This document shows positions 24,122 through 33,588 of a stretch of 64,000 nucleotides of DNA, in pieces. Positions within the stretch are counted from its first letter, which is position 1. Each line of letters starts with the position of its first letter. The stretch comes from JALZUE01 sp051251725 (GTDB taxonomy: Bacteria; Pseudomonadota; Gammaproteobacteria; Enterobacterales; Alteromonadaceae). The stretch spans positions 248,001 to 312,000 of the forward strand of contig JBPOFN010000001.1 of NCBI GenBank assembly GCA_051251725.1, read 5' to 3'. Made by a program: the position numbers and the translations under genes. The notes beneath the pieces were generated by a model. It did no database searches, was not told where the DNA came from, and saw only the letters and a list, made by a program, of their open reading frames with translations.

Positions 24122-24849
24122 GCAAAGACACCCTAACCGCAACAGGTTTAGCAAAAGCCTATAAAGGCCGAAAGGTGGTTAAAAATGTTAGCTTGTCGGT
24201 TGCCAAAGGACAAATTGTCGGTTTATTAGGTCCCAATGGCGCCGGAAAAACCACCTCGTTTTATATGATTGTTGGTTTAGTCTCTAACGACAGTGGCGAT
24301 ATCACGTTAAATGGTGAAAACATTACCCACGAGCCGATGCATGTTCGCGCCCGCAAAGGCATAGGTTATCTGCCGCAAGAAGCTTCGATATTTAGAAAGT
24401 TAAGTGTTTATCAAAATATTATGGCGATTCTTGAAACGCGAAAAGATTTAACCTCGATTGAACGGGAAGAGAAACTTGAGAGCCTGATTGAAGAATTTAA
24501 TATCGGCCATATTCGTGACAATTTAGGCATGAGCTTATCTGGTGGAGAGCGCCGCAGAGTCGAAATTGCCCGAGCGTTAGCCGCCGATCCCGAGTATATT
24601 TTATTAGATGAACCTTTTGCAGGGGTTGACCCAATTTCTGTTGGTGATATAAAGAAAATAATAATACACTTAAAAAATCGTGGTATTGGTGTCTTAATTA
24701 CCGATCATAACGTGCGTGAAACACTTGATGTCTGTGAACTTGCCTACATCGTTAGCCACGGGGAACTTATCGCGCAAGGTAATTCAGCACAAATTCTTGC
24801 TAATCAACACGTAAGAGATGTATACCTAGGTGAACAATTCACGCTATAG
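24118..24849 (+). CDS. lptB: LPS export ABC transporter ATP-binding protein LptB
   Basis: LptB powers LPS extraction from the inner membrane together with LptFG. The 243-residue protein has Walker A GPNGAGKTT (residues 38-46), a Q-loop region YLPQEASIFRKL, the signature SLSGGERRRVEIARAL and Walker B YILLDEPFAGVDP, near identical to LptB proteins. LptF and LptG are not in the window, as usual. Confidence 0.98.
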   Translation: MSKDTLTATGLAKAYKGRKVVKNVSLSVAKGQIVGLLGPNGAGKTTSFYMIVGLVSNDSGDITLNGENITHEPMHVRARKGIGYLPQEASIFRKLSVYQNIMAILETRKDLTSIEREEKLESLIEEFNIGHIRDNLGMSLSGGERRRVEIARALAADPEYILLDEPFAGVDPISVGDIKKIIIHLKNRGIGVLITDHNVRETLDVCELAYIVSHGELIAQGNSAQILANQHVRDVYLGEQFTL

Positions 24850-24956
24850 TTAGTGATAGCAAAGATTAATAATTGATTTGGCTTTACTTATTTGACTTAG
24901 TTAGTAATTTTAAGACAAATAAGACAAAAAATTTTTAAAGGAAAATAAAAACCTAA

Positions 24957-26465
24957 ATGCGCCCATCACTGCAGCTCCGCATAGGACAACAGTTAACGAT
25001 GACACCTCAATTGCAGCAAGCAATAAGATTGCTGCAATTGTCTACGTTAGATTTACAACAAGAAATTCAAGAAGCGCTTGATACTAATCCGTTACTTGAA
25101 GTTGATGAGACTCCGCAAACAAATCATGAAGACAAGCCTGACAACTTAGAAGAAGCATTTTCAGCCTCAGTCAAAGTTACAGAAACAGCGCAGCAACAAG
25201 ATGGTAGCGAAGATGCCAGCCCATCTTCCGATGAAGTTACCTCCAGCGATGCCATGGAAAAAAATGACATTCCTGAAGAGCTCAGCATGGATACTACTTG
25301 GGATGATAACTACAGCGCTGGCACATCAAGCGGCTCATCAGGGACTTTATCTGAGGATTTCACTTATCAAGGTGAAACCACTGACTCAATTCAAGACCAT
25401 TTACGCTGGCAGATGGAATTAACGCCATTTAGCGATACTGACCGAACCATTGCCATGGCTATTATTGACGGCATTGATGACGCTGGCTATTTAACTATTT
25501 CAGCTGAGCAAGTGTTAGAAAGCATGGGCGATGAAGAAGTTGAGTTAGATGAAGTAGAAGCCGTTTTAAAACGCATTAATATGTTTGACCCTATTGGTGT
25601 TGGTGCGAGAAGTGTACCTGAATGTTTGTTAATTCAACTGAATCAATTTGATAAAAGCACACCATATTTAGCAGAAACTAAAAAAATAGTTGCAAATCAT
25701 ATCGACTTATTAGGCAATCGCGACTATCGTCAATTAATGAGGAAAACAAGATTAAAGGAGCCACAACTTAAAGAAGTTATGAAGCTCATTCAATCACTTG
25801 ATCCTCGCCCTGGTGATAGCGTCATCAAAAGCGATGAGCAATATGTTATCCCTGATGTATCAGTAGAAAAGAAAAATGGTCGTTGGGTGGTAGAATTAAA
25901 CCCTGATTCAGCACCTAAGTTATCAATAAACCAGCAATATGCTGCGATGACAAAGACAATGAAGACGACTGACGACAGCCAGTTTATGCGCTCTAATTTA
26001 CAAGACGCAAAATGGTTTATTAAAAGTTTAGAAAGTAGAAACGACACCTTATTAAAAGTTTCAAACTGTATTGTTCAGCGCCAACAAGGCTTTTTTGAGC
26101 ACGGTGCAGAGTCGATGAAACCTATGGTGTTAAATGATATAGCGGAAGCAGTTGAAATGCATGAGTCCACTATATCAAGGGTTACTACCCAAAAGTATAT
26201 GCATACCCCGCGAGGAATATTCGAACTTAAATATTTCTTTTCCAGTCATGTAAGTACCGAAAATGGAGGTGAATGTTCATCCACAGCAATTCGAGCGTTA
26301 ATTAAAAAATTAGTGTCTGCTGAAACTCCGTCAAAGCCACTTAGTGACAGCAAAATGGCTGAAATATTAGCCGACCAAGGTATAAATGTAGCAAGACGAA
26401 CAATAGCCAAATATCGAGAATCTTTGTCTATTCCACCGTCAAATCAACGAAAAAGTTTACTTTAA
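24957..26465 (+). CDS. rpoN: RNA polymerase sigma-54 factor RpoN
   Basis: RpoN directs transcription from -24/-12 promoters with activator ATPases; in related marine bacteria it controls nitrogen use and flagella. The 502-residue protein has the Gln-rich region I (LRIGQQLTMTPQLQQAIRLLQLS), an acidic region II (about 55-140), the core-binding region, a helix-turn-helix (MHESTISRVTTQKYMHTPRG) and the RpoN box ARRTIAKYRE near the end. A 107-bp gap separates it from lptB. Its neighbours hpf-ptsN-rapZ-ptsO are in the classic order. Confidence 0.98.
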   Translation: MRPSLQLRIGQQLTMTPQLQQAIRLLQLSTLDLQQEIQEALDTNPLLEVDETPQTNHEDKPDNLEEAFSASVKVTETAQQQDGSEDASPSSDEVTSSDAMEKNDIPEELSMDTTWDDNYSAGTSSGSSGTLSEDFTYQGETTDSIQDHLRWQMELTPFSDTDRTIAMAIIDGIDDAGYLTISAEQVLESMGDEEVELDEVEAVLKRINMFDPIGVGARSVPECLLIQLNQFDKSTPYLAETKKIVANHIDLLGNRDYRQLMRKTRLKEPQLKEVMKLIQSLDPRPGDSVIKSDEQYVIPDVSVEKKNGRWVVELNPDSAPKLSINQQYAAMTKTMKTTDDSQFMRSNLQDAKWFIKSLESRNDTLLKVSNCIVQRQQGFFEHGAESMKPMVLNDIAEAVEMHESTISRVTTQKYMHTPRGIFELKYFFSSHVSTENGGECSSTAIRALIKKLVSAETPSKPLSDSKMAEILADQGINVARRTIAKYRESLSIPPSNQRKSLL

Positions 26466-26487
26466 GTAACTAAAAAGGATACAGCTT

Positions 26488-26775
26488 ATGCAAATAAATC
26501 TTTCTGGCCATCATGTAGAAATTACCGATTCATTACGCGATTTTGTTAACACTAAATTTGCAAAGCTAGAGCGACATTTTGATCATATTAATAACGTATA
26601 TGTTGTTCTTAACGTAGAAAAAATAAACCAAATTGCAGAAGCGACGCTCCATCTCAATGGCGGCGAAATTCATGCAAAATCCGACAATAGCGATATGTAT
26701 GCAGCAATCGACTCACTAATAGATAAATTAGACCGTCAAGTATTGAAGCATAAGGAAAAATTAAAACAACATTAA
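26488..26775 (+). CDS. hpf: Ribosome hibernation promoting factor (short HPF)
   Basis: The 95-residue protein is the short form of HPF, which helps make inactive 100S ribosomes in stationary phase. The beta-alpha fold pattern MQINLSGHHVEITDSLRDFVNTKFAKLERHF, written here in part, is typical: GHHVEITDSLRDFV then ATLHLNGGEIHAKSDNSDMYAAIDSLIDKLDRQ. It lies 22 bp after rpoN. Confidence 0.95.
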   Translation: MQINLSGHHVEITDSLRDFVNTKFAKLERHFDHINNVYVVLNVEKINQIAEATLHLNGGEIHAKSDNSDMYAAIDSLIDKLDRQVLKHKEKLKQH

Positions 26776-26777
26776 CC

Positions 26778-27230
26778 ATGAAGTTACAAGATATTTTAAC
26801 TCTGGACTGCACTTTATGTGCAGTTCCTGCCTCGAGCAAAAAAAGAATTTTCGATACCATTTGCGAAACTGCCTCAAAGCACATTACCGAACTGAGCCAA
26901 CATGAGCTATTAGAAAGCTTAATGAAACGCGAGCAAATGGGTAGTACGGGGATTGGCAACGGTATTGCAATTCCACATGGCCGTTTAACTGAAACTAATC
27001 AAGTAGTGGCGGTTTTACTTACAACCAAGGAACCAATAGGCTTTGATGCCATTGATAATCGTCCGGTTGATATTTTTGTTGCCTTATTTGTGCCTGAAGA
27101 TGCTTGCCAAGCTCACCTAAGTACACTACAAAGTATTGCCAAATTATTTAGCGACAAAGACACTAGCAAACAAGTAAGAAAGTGTACTGATAGCGATCAA
27201 CTTTATCGCTTAGTCCAAGAAGCGAGTTAA
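26778..27230 (+). CDS. ptsN: Nitrogen PTS enzyme IIA PtsN
   Basis: PtsN is the terminal phosphate acceptor of the nitrogen phosphotransferase system and regulates potassium uptake and other processes by its phosphorylation state. The 150-residue EIIA domain has the active-site histidine His67 in GIAIPHGRL. Two bases separate it from hpf and three from rapZ, so the genes are clearly co-transcribed. Confidence 0.96.
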   Translation: MKLQDILTLDCTLCAVPASSKKRIFDTICETASKHITELSQHELLESLMKREQMGSTGIGNGIAIPHGRLTETNQVVAVLLTTKEPIGFDAIDNRPVDIFVALFVPEDACQAHLSTLQSIAKLFSDKDTSKQVRKCTDSDQLYRLVQEAS

Positions 27231-27233
27231 TTA

Positions 27234-28088
27234 ATGAAATTACTTATCGTTAGTGGACGTTCAGGTTCAGGTAAATCTGTTGCTTTAAGAGTACTTGAAG
27301 ATCTCGGCTACTATTGTGTTGATAACATTCCGGTTAATTTACTGCCAGCTCTAACGCACACAGTCATTAACGACAATAAAAAAGTCGCTGTTAGCTTAGA
27401 TGTACGTAATCTTCCCGATGATCCCAATGATATTCCTGAAATAATCAATTATTTACCTAACTCAGTTGAATTAAGTATTTTATACCTAGATGCCACTGAC
27501 AGTGATTTAATTAGGCGTTTTAGTGAAACTCGGCGCTTACATCCCTTGATCAAACACAATATTGCCCTTGATCAAGCAATATCGTTAGAAAAGAAATTAT
27601 TAGAACCTATTTCGACCTTAGCCAATCACTATATTAATACCAGCCAACTAACACCGCACCAGCTAGCAGATTTAGTCAGAGAACGAATTTTAGGTAAAAA
27701 GACTGGTAATATGGTCGTTGTTTTCGAATCCTTTGGCTTTAAACACGGCGTACCACAAGATGCCGATTATGTTTTTGATGCTAGGTTTTTACCTAATCCA
27801 TTTTGGGAAAAAGATTTAAAAACCTTTACTGGTAAAGATCAACCGGTGAAAGACTTTTTGGCAAGTCAGCCAATTGTCACTAAATTTGTTTGGCAAATTA
27901 ACAGTTTTATGATGACTTGGTTGCCACATTTAGAGCGAAATAATCGCAGTTATATCACTATCGCAATTGGCTGTACTGGCGGTAAACATCGCTCAGTATA
28001 TATTGCCGATTTACTTGCTAACAACCTCAAAAAAGAACGTAGTGACGTGCAAGCACGCCATCGTGATATCGAAGTGAAAAGTACTTAA
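27234..28088 (+). CDS. rapZ: RNase adapter protein RapZ
   Basis: RapZ binds the small RNA GlmZ and delivers it to RNase E, so controlling GlmS and amino-sugar supply for the envelope. The 284-residue protein has Walker A GRSGSGKS (residues 8-15), a Walker B-like VSLDVRN, and the conserved C-terminal RNA-binding region with CTGGKHRSVYIADLL and a basic tail. GlmS/GlmZ are not in the window. Confidence 0.97.
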   Translation: MKLLIVSGRSGSGKSVALRVLEDLGYYCVDNIPVNLLPALTHTVINDNKKVAVSLDVRNLPDDPNDIPEIINYLPNSVELSILYLDATDSDLIRRFSETRRLHPLIKHNIALDQAISLEKKLLEPISTLANHYINTSQLTPHQLADLVRERILGKKTGNMVVVFESFGFKHGVPQDADYVFDARFLPNPFWEKDLKTFTGKDQPVKDFLASQPIVTKFVWQINSFMMTWLPHLERNNRSYITIAIGCTGGKHRSVYIADLLANNLKKERSDVQARHRDIEVKST

Positions 28089-28090
28089 TT

Positions 28091-28366
28091 ATGCCAAAAT
28101 TTGAAAAAACACTGATCATAACAAATAAGTTAGGATTGCATGCCCGAGCGGCAACAAAATTGGCACAACTTTGTCAAAAATTTGATGCTAAAGTTACCGT
28201 GGCTCTTGGTGATAAACAAGCTGATGCCAGCAGTGTCATGGCGCTGATGCTATTAGCCGGTAGTCAAGGGAAAGAAGTTACCGTGATCACCCAAGGTGAT
28301 GACGGTCAGCCCGCGTTAGATTCTATTTGCCAACTTTTTACTGATAAGTTTGAAGAAGGCGAATAA
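28091..28366 (+). CDS. ptsO: Phosphocarrier protein NPr (nitrogen PTS HPr)
   Basis: The 91-residue HPr-like protein passes phosphate from EI-Ntr to PtsN. The phosphorylated histidine is His17 in LGLHARAATKLAQL; a serine pair lies in DASSVMALMLLAGSQGKEV. It is the last gene of the rpoN cluster. Confidence 0.96.
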   Translation: MPKFEKTLIITNKLGLHARAATKLAQLCQKFDAKVTVALGDKQADASSVMALMLLAGSQGKEVTVITQGDDGQPALDSICQLFTDKFEEGE

Positions 28367-28390
28367 AGCTCATTTAAAAATGTCTATCAT

Positions 28391-28442
28391 CAACTCACTA
28401 AAGACTTTCCTGCAATAAAAAGCTGAAAAAACCAGTGAGTTG
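28391..28442. repeat. 9-bp inverted repeat between ptsO and mgtE
   Basis: CAACTCACT and AGTGAGTTG are exact reverse complements separated by 34 nt, 24 nt after the ptsO stop. No T tract follows, so it is at best a weak 3'-end structure of the rpoN operon. Confidence 0.4.
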
Positions 28443-28557
28443 CGTTACAATTCTTGTTAAGTTAGCGAAAAATGAATTCAACATTAATTCACATGCTCGT
28501 CACTTTTATCCATTACCTTTTCAATAACATCGTCCATTACGGCACAGGATTGTAATT

Positions 28558-29916
28558 ATGCCGGAGATTCTAGAGCAACAAGACACGCAACAGCGCCTGC
28601 AAAAAGTCAACGAAGCACTTGGCAGCGGCATGTTTGTCCATGTCCGCAAATTATTGCAGCATATGCCCTCTTACGATCTCGCCTTATTATTAGAATCATC
28701 CCCCGCCAAAAGCCGAACGATTTTATGGCAACTTGTCGATCCTGATCATCATGGTGAAGTACTAGAGGAACTTAATGAAGAAGTTCGAAAAGGTATTTTA
28801 AAAAGCATGCGTCCGGAAAAACTTGCTGCCGTTGCAGAAGGTATGGACGTTGATGATTTAGCAGAAGTTTTACGAACATTACCTGATACAGTTTTTCGTG
28901 AAGTTATTAACTCCATGGACTCGCAAGATAGAGCCCGTGTTGAACAAGCATTATCATACGAAGAAGACACTGCCGGCGGTATTATGAATACCGATACCAT
29001 CACCATACGCCCTGATGTAAGTGTGGATGTGGTACTTAGGTATTTACGATTAAAAGGGAAATTACCGGTTACTACCGATTCTTTTTATGTTGTCGACCGA
29101 GATGATGGTTTTATTGGTAGTATCTCATTAACGCGGTTAATTACCGCTAATCCCGAAGTAGTTGTGTCAACGTTAATAGACGCTGAAATAGTCGCGATTC
29201 CAGCGGAAATGGATGAAACCGATGTGGCGCAATTATTTGAACGCTATGATTGGTTTTCAGCGCCTGTTATCGATCAAAAAGGTCACTTAGTTGGTCGAAT
29301 TACCATAGATGATGTTATTGATATTATTCGTGAAGACGCAGAGCATTCAATGATGAGTATGGCGGGTTTAGATGACGAAGCCGATACCTTTGCGCCCGTA
29401 CTCAAAAGTACACAACAACGCTCGCTTTGGCTAGGTGTTAACTTAATTACTGCTTTATTTGCCGTTGCTGTCTCTAGTATGTTTGAAGAGATTTTAAGTC
29501 AGCTGGCAATTTTAGCTATTTTAAATACCCTAGTACCGAGCATGGGCGGCGTTGCCGGCAACCAAACATTAACTCTCGTGATCAGAGCCATGGCACTGGG
29601 TCAAATTGGTGAGTCTAATTCGCGCGCACTATTACTAAAAGAATTGGCGGTAGGCTTTTTAAACGGGCTGATCTGGGCTTTGTTAATTGCGTTAGTGGTC
29701 GGATTTTGGAAACAAGATGCGATGTTAGGCGCTATTATTGCTTTTGCCATGATAATGAACTTAACGGCAGCCGGTATTGCTGGTGTAACAATTCCATTAA
29801 TGCTGAAGAAAATGAAGATAGATCCAGCGCTTGCGGGCAGTGTGATTTTAACAACAGTAACTGATGTGGTCGGGATTTTAGCGTTCTTAGGCACTGCAAC
29901 ATTAATGTTAAGTTAA
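28558..29916 (+). CDS. mgtE: Magnesium transporter MgtE
   Basis: MgtE is a Mg2+-gated Mg2+ channel of the inner membrane. The 452-residue protein has the N-terminal superhelical domain (residues about 10-130, LAEVLRTLPDTVFREV), two CBS domains (about 135-255) that sense Mg2+, and five C-terminal membrane helices with the selectivity-region motif NTLVPSMGGVAGNQTLTLVIRA. The gene has its own 190-bp upstream gap; I see no magnesium riboswitch there. Confidence 0.96.
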   Translation: MPEILEQQDTQQRLQKVNEALGSGMFVHVRKLLQHMPSYDLALLLESSPAKSRTILWQLVDPDHHGEVLEELNEEVRKGILKSMRPEKLAAVAEGMDVDDLAEVLRTLPDTVFREVINSMDSQDRARVEQALSYEEDTAGGIMNTDTITIRPDVSVDVVLRYLRLKGKLPVTTDSFYVVDRDDGFIGSISLTRLITANPEVVVSTLIDAEIVAIPAEMDETDVAQLFERYDWFSAPVIDQKGHLVGRITIDDVIDIIREDAEHSMMSMAGLDDEADTFAPVLKSTQQRSLWLGVNLITALFAVAVSSMFEEILSQLAILAILNTLVPSMGGVAGNQTLTLVIRAMALGQIGESNSRALLLKELAVGFLNGLIWALLIALVVGFWKQDAMLGAIIAFAMIMNLTAAGIAGVTIPLMLKKMKIDPALAGSVILTTVTDVVGILAFLGTATLMLS

Positions 29917-29943
29917 CTTTATAGCTGAAGCCGAAAGCTAGAA

Positions 29944-29985
29944 GCCTTTAGCCTCTAGCCTCTAGCCTCTAGCCTCTAGCCTCTA
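29944..29985. repeat. Heptanucleotide tandem repeat (GCCTCTA), five perfect copies
   Basis: Five perfect GCCTCTA units (29951-29985) follow one degenerate unit GCCTTTA (29944-29950). The array lies between the convergent genes mgtE and pmbA, and its last copy ends 6 bp from the pmbA stop. A 7-bp unit is prone to slippage, so copy number probably varies among strains. Confidence 0.95.
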
Positions 29986-29991
29986 GCGAGT

Positions 29992-31335
29992 TTAACTACC
30001 AGCGATTTGTAACTCTTCAATAATAATCGAACCTGTATGAATACTGCCATGTAAATCAGTATCACTACCTACGGCAACAATTCCTTTAAACATATCTTGT
30101 AGATTGCCAGCAATGGTAATTTCAGAAACTGGGTATGCAATTTCGCCATTTTCAACCCAGAAGCCAGCAGCACCACGTGAATAATCACCATTAACCACAT
30201 TCACCCCTTGACCCATTAGTTCAGTGACTAATAAGCCGGTTCCTAGTGTTTTAAGCATAGCATCAAAATCGCCGCCATTCGCCGATACTAACCAATTATG
30301 AATGCCGCCAGCATGCCCAGTAGTTTCAAGTCCTAACTTACGCGCTGAGTAACTGCTTAATAAATAAGTCGCTAATTGACCATCGGTAATAATATTACAA
30401 TCTTTAGTCGCCACCCCTTCACTATCAAAGGCACTACTAGCCAATGCTTGTTTCAGGTGAGGATGTTCAGTAATAGTTAAAAAATCAGGAAATACCTGTT
30501 TACCTAAGCCATCAACTAAAAATGATGACTTACGATATAAATTGCCACCGCTAATTGCTGAAATAAAGTGACCCCATAAGGTATTGGCAATATCAGCTCT
30601 AAACATGACCGGCACTTTACGTGTTGTTAATTTTTCTGCATTTAAACGAGAAATTACTTCTGTTGCCGCTTTTTCACCAATATATTTAGGTAACAACAGC
30701 TCGCTAAAACGGCGATTAACACTATAAGCGTAATCGCGCTGCATCTCTTCACCTTCACTGGCGATAACAACACAACTTAAACTATGACGGGTACTCGGAT
30801 AACCAACTAGCTGGCCATGGCTGTTGCCATAAACTTTAAAACCTTCATAACTTGCTAGTGTCGCGCCATCTGAATTAGTAATTTTTTTATCAAAGGCCAA
30901 TGCCGCCTTCTCACACTCGGTTGCTAAAGCGATTGCTTCTTCGGTGGTTATTTTTTCAGGATGATAAAGATCTAAGTCTATTTCCTTAAATAATAACCGC
31001 TCTTTATCGGCTAAGCCTGAGCAACTATCGACTGAAGTATATTTAGCAATATTAACTGCCGCTTCAACCGTTTTTGCTAATGCTGATTCAGATAAGTCTG
31101 CGGTCGAAGCACTACCTTTTCTGCCGCCTTGGTAAACGGTGATCCCAAGCGCACCATCGTTGGTAAATTCAACGTTTTCAACCTCACCTAATCGCGTGTT
31201 GACACTAAGACCTGATTGTCTACTCATTGCCACTTCAGCACCGTCGGCACCAAGTGATTTGGCAAGTGTTAAAACTTTTTCTACACGATCTTTCACAAGA
31301 TCAATTTGTTGAGTAATAGTTAAGGCGTTGGTCAT
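29992..31335 (-). CDS. pmbA: Metalloprotease subunit PmbA/TldE
   Basis: PmbA (TldE) partners TldD in a heterodimeric protease that matures microcin-type peptides and digests unstructured peptides. The 447-residue length matches E. coli PmbA. Family stretches include the N-terminal GADGAEVAMSRQSGLSVNTRLGEVENVEF and the C-terminal GINxVNGDYSRGAAGFWVENGEI (written here with x for Val). As expected, it lacks the HExxxH zinc motif, which is on TldD. It is divergent from darP. Confidence 0.96.
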   Translation of the reverse strand: MTNALTITQQIDLVKDRVEKVLTLAKSLGADGAEVAMSRQSGLSVNTRLGEVENVEFTNDGALGITVYQGGRKGSASTADLSESALAKTVEAAVNIAKYTSVDSCSGLADKERLLFKEIDLDLYHPEKITTEEAIALATECEKAALAFDKKITNSDGATLASYEGFKVYGNSHGQLVGYPSTRHSLSCVVIASEGEEMQRDYAYSVNRRFSELLLPKYIGEKAATEVISRLNAEKLTTRKVPVMFRADIANTLWGHFISAISGGNLYRKSSFLVDGLGKQVFPDFLTITEHPHLKQALASSAFDSEGVATKDCNIITDGQLATYLLSSYSARKLGLETTGHAGGIHNWLVSANGGDFDAMLKTLGTGLLVTELMGQGVNVVNGDYSRGAAGFWVENGEIAYPVSEITIAGNLQDMFKGIVAVGSDTDLHGSIHTGSIIIEELQIAGS

Positions 31336-31445
31336 AAAAACTGCAAAAGGTAAAATAATACCTCAATTATAACCAAACACTAGGCACTGTGATAGCAACT
31401 AAGCGATTCAAAATAAGGTATTTTCAACAAATAGTACTAAGCAAG

Positions 31446-31473
31446 CTGAATTAAATGTGCTTTGCTGTATAAT
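31446..31473 (+). promoter_or_regulatory. Candidate promoter of darP
   Basis: A perfect TATAAT at 31468-31473 lies 39 bp before the darP start. Upstream, CTGAAT (31446-31451) is a weak -35 at 16-bp spacing. Confidence 0.4.
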
Positions 31474-31511
31474 ATCGCCATCAATTTTTATTTAAATCGC
31501 AGTATCATCCC

Positions 31512-32024
31512 ATGAGTAAAGCAAATAACGACGCTAACTTAACTGAAGAAGAAGAGCTTAAAAGTAAAACAGAAATCAAAAAAGAAATGTTAGCTTTGCA
31601 AGCGCTTGGCAGAAAAATTGTCGCTTTACCTAAAGCCCAACGCGCCAAACTACCACTTGATGACGAAATGCGCGATGCGTTAGTTTTAGCGGACAAAATT
31701 AAAAATAAAAATGAAGCCTCAAAACGTCATATGCAATATATCGGAAAAGTATTACGTGAAGCGGATCTTGAAGGCATTCAAAACACTATGGATGCGATTG
31801 CCAATAAGCATCAACAAGAAACGCTTAAGTTTCAAAATTTCGAATTATTACGTGATCAATTAATTGCTGGAGAATACGATCCTGAGCAACTATTAACTGA
31901 CTGCCCAAGCCTTGAGCGTCAGAAGTTACGTCAATTAATTCGTCAAGCGGCAAAAGAAGTTAAAGCGGAAAAACCGTCAAAGTCTTACCGTGAATTATTT
32001 AAATATATTCGAGAAACCAAGTAA
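31512..32024 (+). CDS. darP: Ribosome-associated protein DarP (YjgA, DUF615)
   Basis: DarP helps late 50S ribosome assembly in E. coli. The 170-residue, highly charged helical protein shows the family pattern KSKTEIKKEMLALQALGRKIVALP, split here by KAQRAKLPLDDEMRDAL, and the C-terminal RQKLRQLIRQAAKE. It lies next to pmbA, a conserved pairing (yjgA-pmbA in E. coli). Confidence 0.94.
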   Translation: MSKANNDANLTEEEELKSKTEIKKEMLALQALGRKIVALPKAQRAKLPLDDEMRDALVLADKIKNKNEASKRHMQYIGKVLREADLEGIQNTMDAIANKHQQETLKFQNFELLRDQLIAGEYDPEQLLTDCPSLERQKLRQLIRQAAKEVKAEKPSKSYRELFKYIRETK

Positions 32025-32073
32025 CCTAAACTCTGGTTTAACTCAGTTACAGCTCGGCTACTAAAAGCATTAA

Positions 32074-32112
32074 GCATAAAAAAACGGCTCATTAAAAGCC
32101 GTTTTTTTATGC
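32074..32112. terminator. Bidirectional terminator between darP and tldD
   Basis: A perfect 16-bp stem (GCATAAAAAAACGGCT / AGCCGTTTTTTTATGC) with a 7-nt loop includes A and T tracts on opposite sides, so it can end transcripts from both convergent genes. Confidence 0.92.
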
Positions 32113-32148
32113 TCGATTATTTTATCTGCTAAAACTTTTCGCGAACAA

Positions 32149-33588
32149 TTATTGTGTTCCGCCAATGGTCATTTCATCAACTTTCAATGTTGGTTGACCA
32201 ACACCTACTGGAATACTTTGCCCATCTTTACCACAGACACCAACACCAGCATCTAGTTTTAAATCATTACCTACCATGCTGACATTTTTCATCGCTTCCG
32301 GACCACTACCAATTAAGGTTGCGCCTTTAACCGGTGAAGTAATTTCACCATCTTCAATTAAATAAGCTTCAGCCGTCGTAAAAACAAACTTACCTGAAGT
32401 GATATCCACTTGGCCACCAGCAAAATTAGGCGCATAAATGCCTTTTTTAACTGACTTAATAATATCTTCTGGTTTATGCTCACCAGCTAACATGTAGGTG
32501 TTAGTCATACGTGGCATAGGTAAATGAGCATAGGACTCTCTTCGGCCATTACCTGTTGGCTTAACTCCCATTAAATGCGCATTGTGCTTATCTTGCATGT
32601 ACCCTTTTAAAATACCTTTTTCGATTAAAACATTGTATTGCCCTGGTACACCTTCATCATCAATATTAATTGAACCGCGACGATCAGCTAAGGTGCCATC
32701 ATCAACAATGGTACAAAGTTCTGAGGTCACCTGTTGACCAACTTTGCCAGAAAAAGCAGAAGAACCTTTACGGTTAAAGTCGCCTTCTAAACCATGGCCA
32801 ACCGCTTCATGCAATAAAACCCCTGGCCAACCTGCGCCAAGCACAACCGGAAAAGTACCGGCCGGTGCATCAATTGCCACTAAATTAACGAGCGCTTGCC
32901 TGACAGCTTCTTCGGCATACGTTTTATATTGCGGCTGGCCATTAACCACTTCAAAAAAGTAGCTGTAATCTGTTCTTGCCCCGCCACCTGAACTGCCGCG
33001 TTCACGCTTGCCATTGTCTTCAACTAATACCGAACAATTTAGCCGAACTAAGGGCCTAATGTCGGTCGCAAAGGTGCCGTCTGTAGCCGCGACTAATATT
33101 TTTTCATAAACCCCTGACAAGCTAACGATCACTTGTGACACGCGTTTATCTTGTAAGCGCGCATGCGCTTCTACTTCATGTAATAAACTTATTTTTTGCT
33201 CTTGCGATAAACTGCCAAGCGGGTCAATTGATTGATAAATATCAACGGTTTTATTACGGGTAAAGGCTTTTACTTTACCGTTATGACCTGCCCCAGCAAT
33301 TCCTCGGGCTGCATCAGCAGCTTTGGTAATCGCAATTTGAGAAATATCATCAGAATAAGCAAAGCCGGTTTTTTCACCTGAAATAGCACGTACACCAACA
33401 CCGCGTTCAATATTGTATGAACCGTCTTTGACAATGCCATCTTCTAACATCCATGATTCATGACTGCTCGATTGAAAATATAAATCAGCAAAATCTATTT
33501 GATGAGTACAAATATTAGATAAGGTTTGCTGTAAAAATTGCTCATCTAGCTGACTGTCTTGTAACAACGAGATTTCAACATTATTCAT
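32149..33588 (-). CDS. tldD: Metalloprotease TldD
   Basis: TldD carries the zinc site of the TldD/TldE protease. The 479-residue protein has HEAVGH (His260, His264) in the sequence LLHEAVGHGLEGDF, the expected HExxxH motif. It forms the end of a run with yhdP and the nitrilase gene, overlapping the latter by four bases (ATGA). This order (rng-yhdP-nit-tldD) is as in other gammaproteobacteria. Its partner pmbA lies 0.8 kb away on the same strand, beyond darP. Confidence 0.97.
   Translation of the reverse strand: MNNVEISLLQDSQLDEQFLQQTLSNICTHQIDFADLYFQSSSHESWMLEDGIVKDGSYNIERGVGVRAISGEKTGFAYSDDISQIAITKAADAARGIAGAGHNGKVKAFTRNKTVDIYQSIDPLGSLSQEQKISLLHEVEAHARLQDKRVSQVIVSLSGVYEKILVAATDGTFATDIRPLVRLNCSVLVEDNGKRERGSSGGGARTDYSYFFEVVNGQPQYKTYAEEAVRQALVNLVAIDAPAGTFPVVLGAGWPGVLLHEAVGHGLEGDFNRKGSSAFSGKVGQQVTSELCTIVDDGTLADRRGSINIDDEGVPGQYNVLIEKGILKGYMQDKHNAHLMGVKPTGNGRRESYAHLPMPRMTNTYMLAGEHKPEDIIKSVKKGIYAPNFAGGQVDITSGKFVFTTAEAYLIEDGEITSPVKGATLIGSGPEAMKNVSMVGNDLKLDAGVGVCGKDGQSIPVGVGQPTLKVDEMTIGGTQ

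Noticed and set aside
28367..28557. Gap before mgtE considered for a magnesium riboswitch
   Set aside because: No conserved M-box-like structure could be recognised; only a weak 9-bp inverted repeat is present.
29944..29985. Short regular repeats considered as a CRISPR array
   Set aside because: The units are 7 bp and directly adjacent with no spacers, and no cas genes are present.
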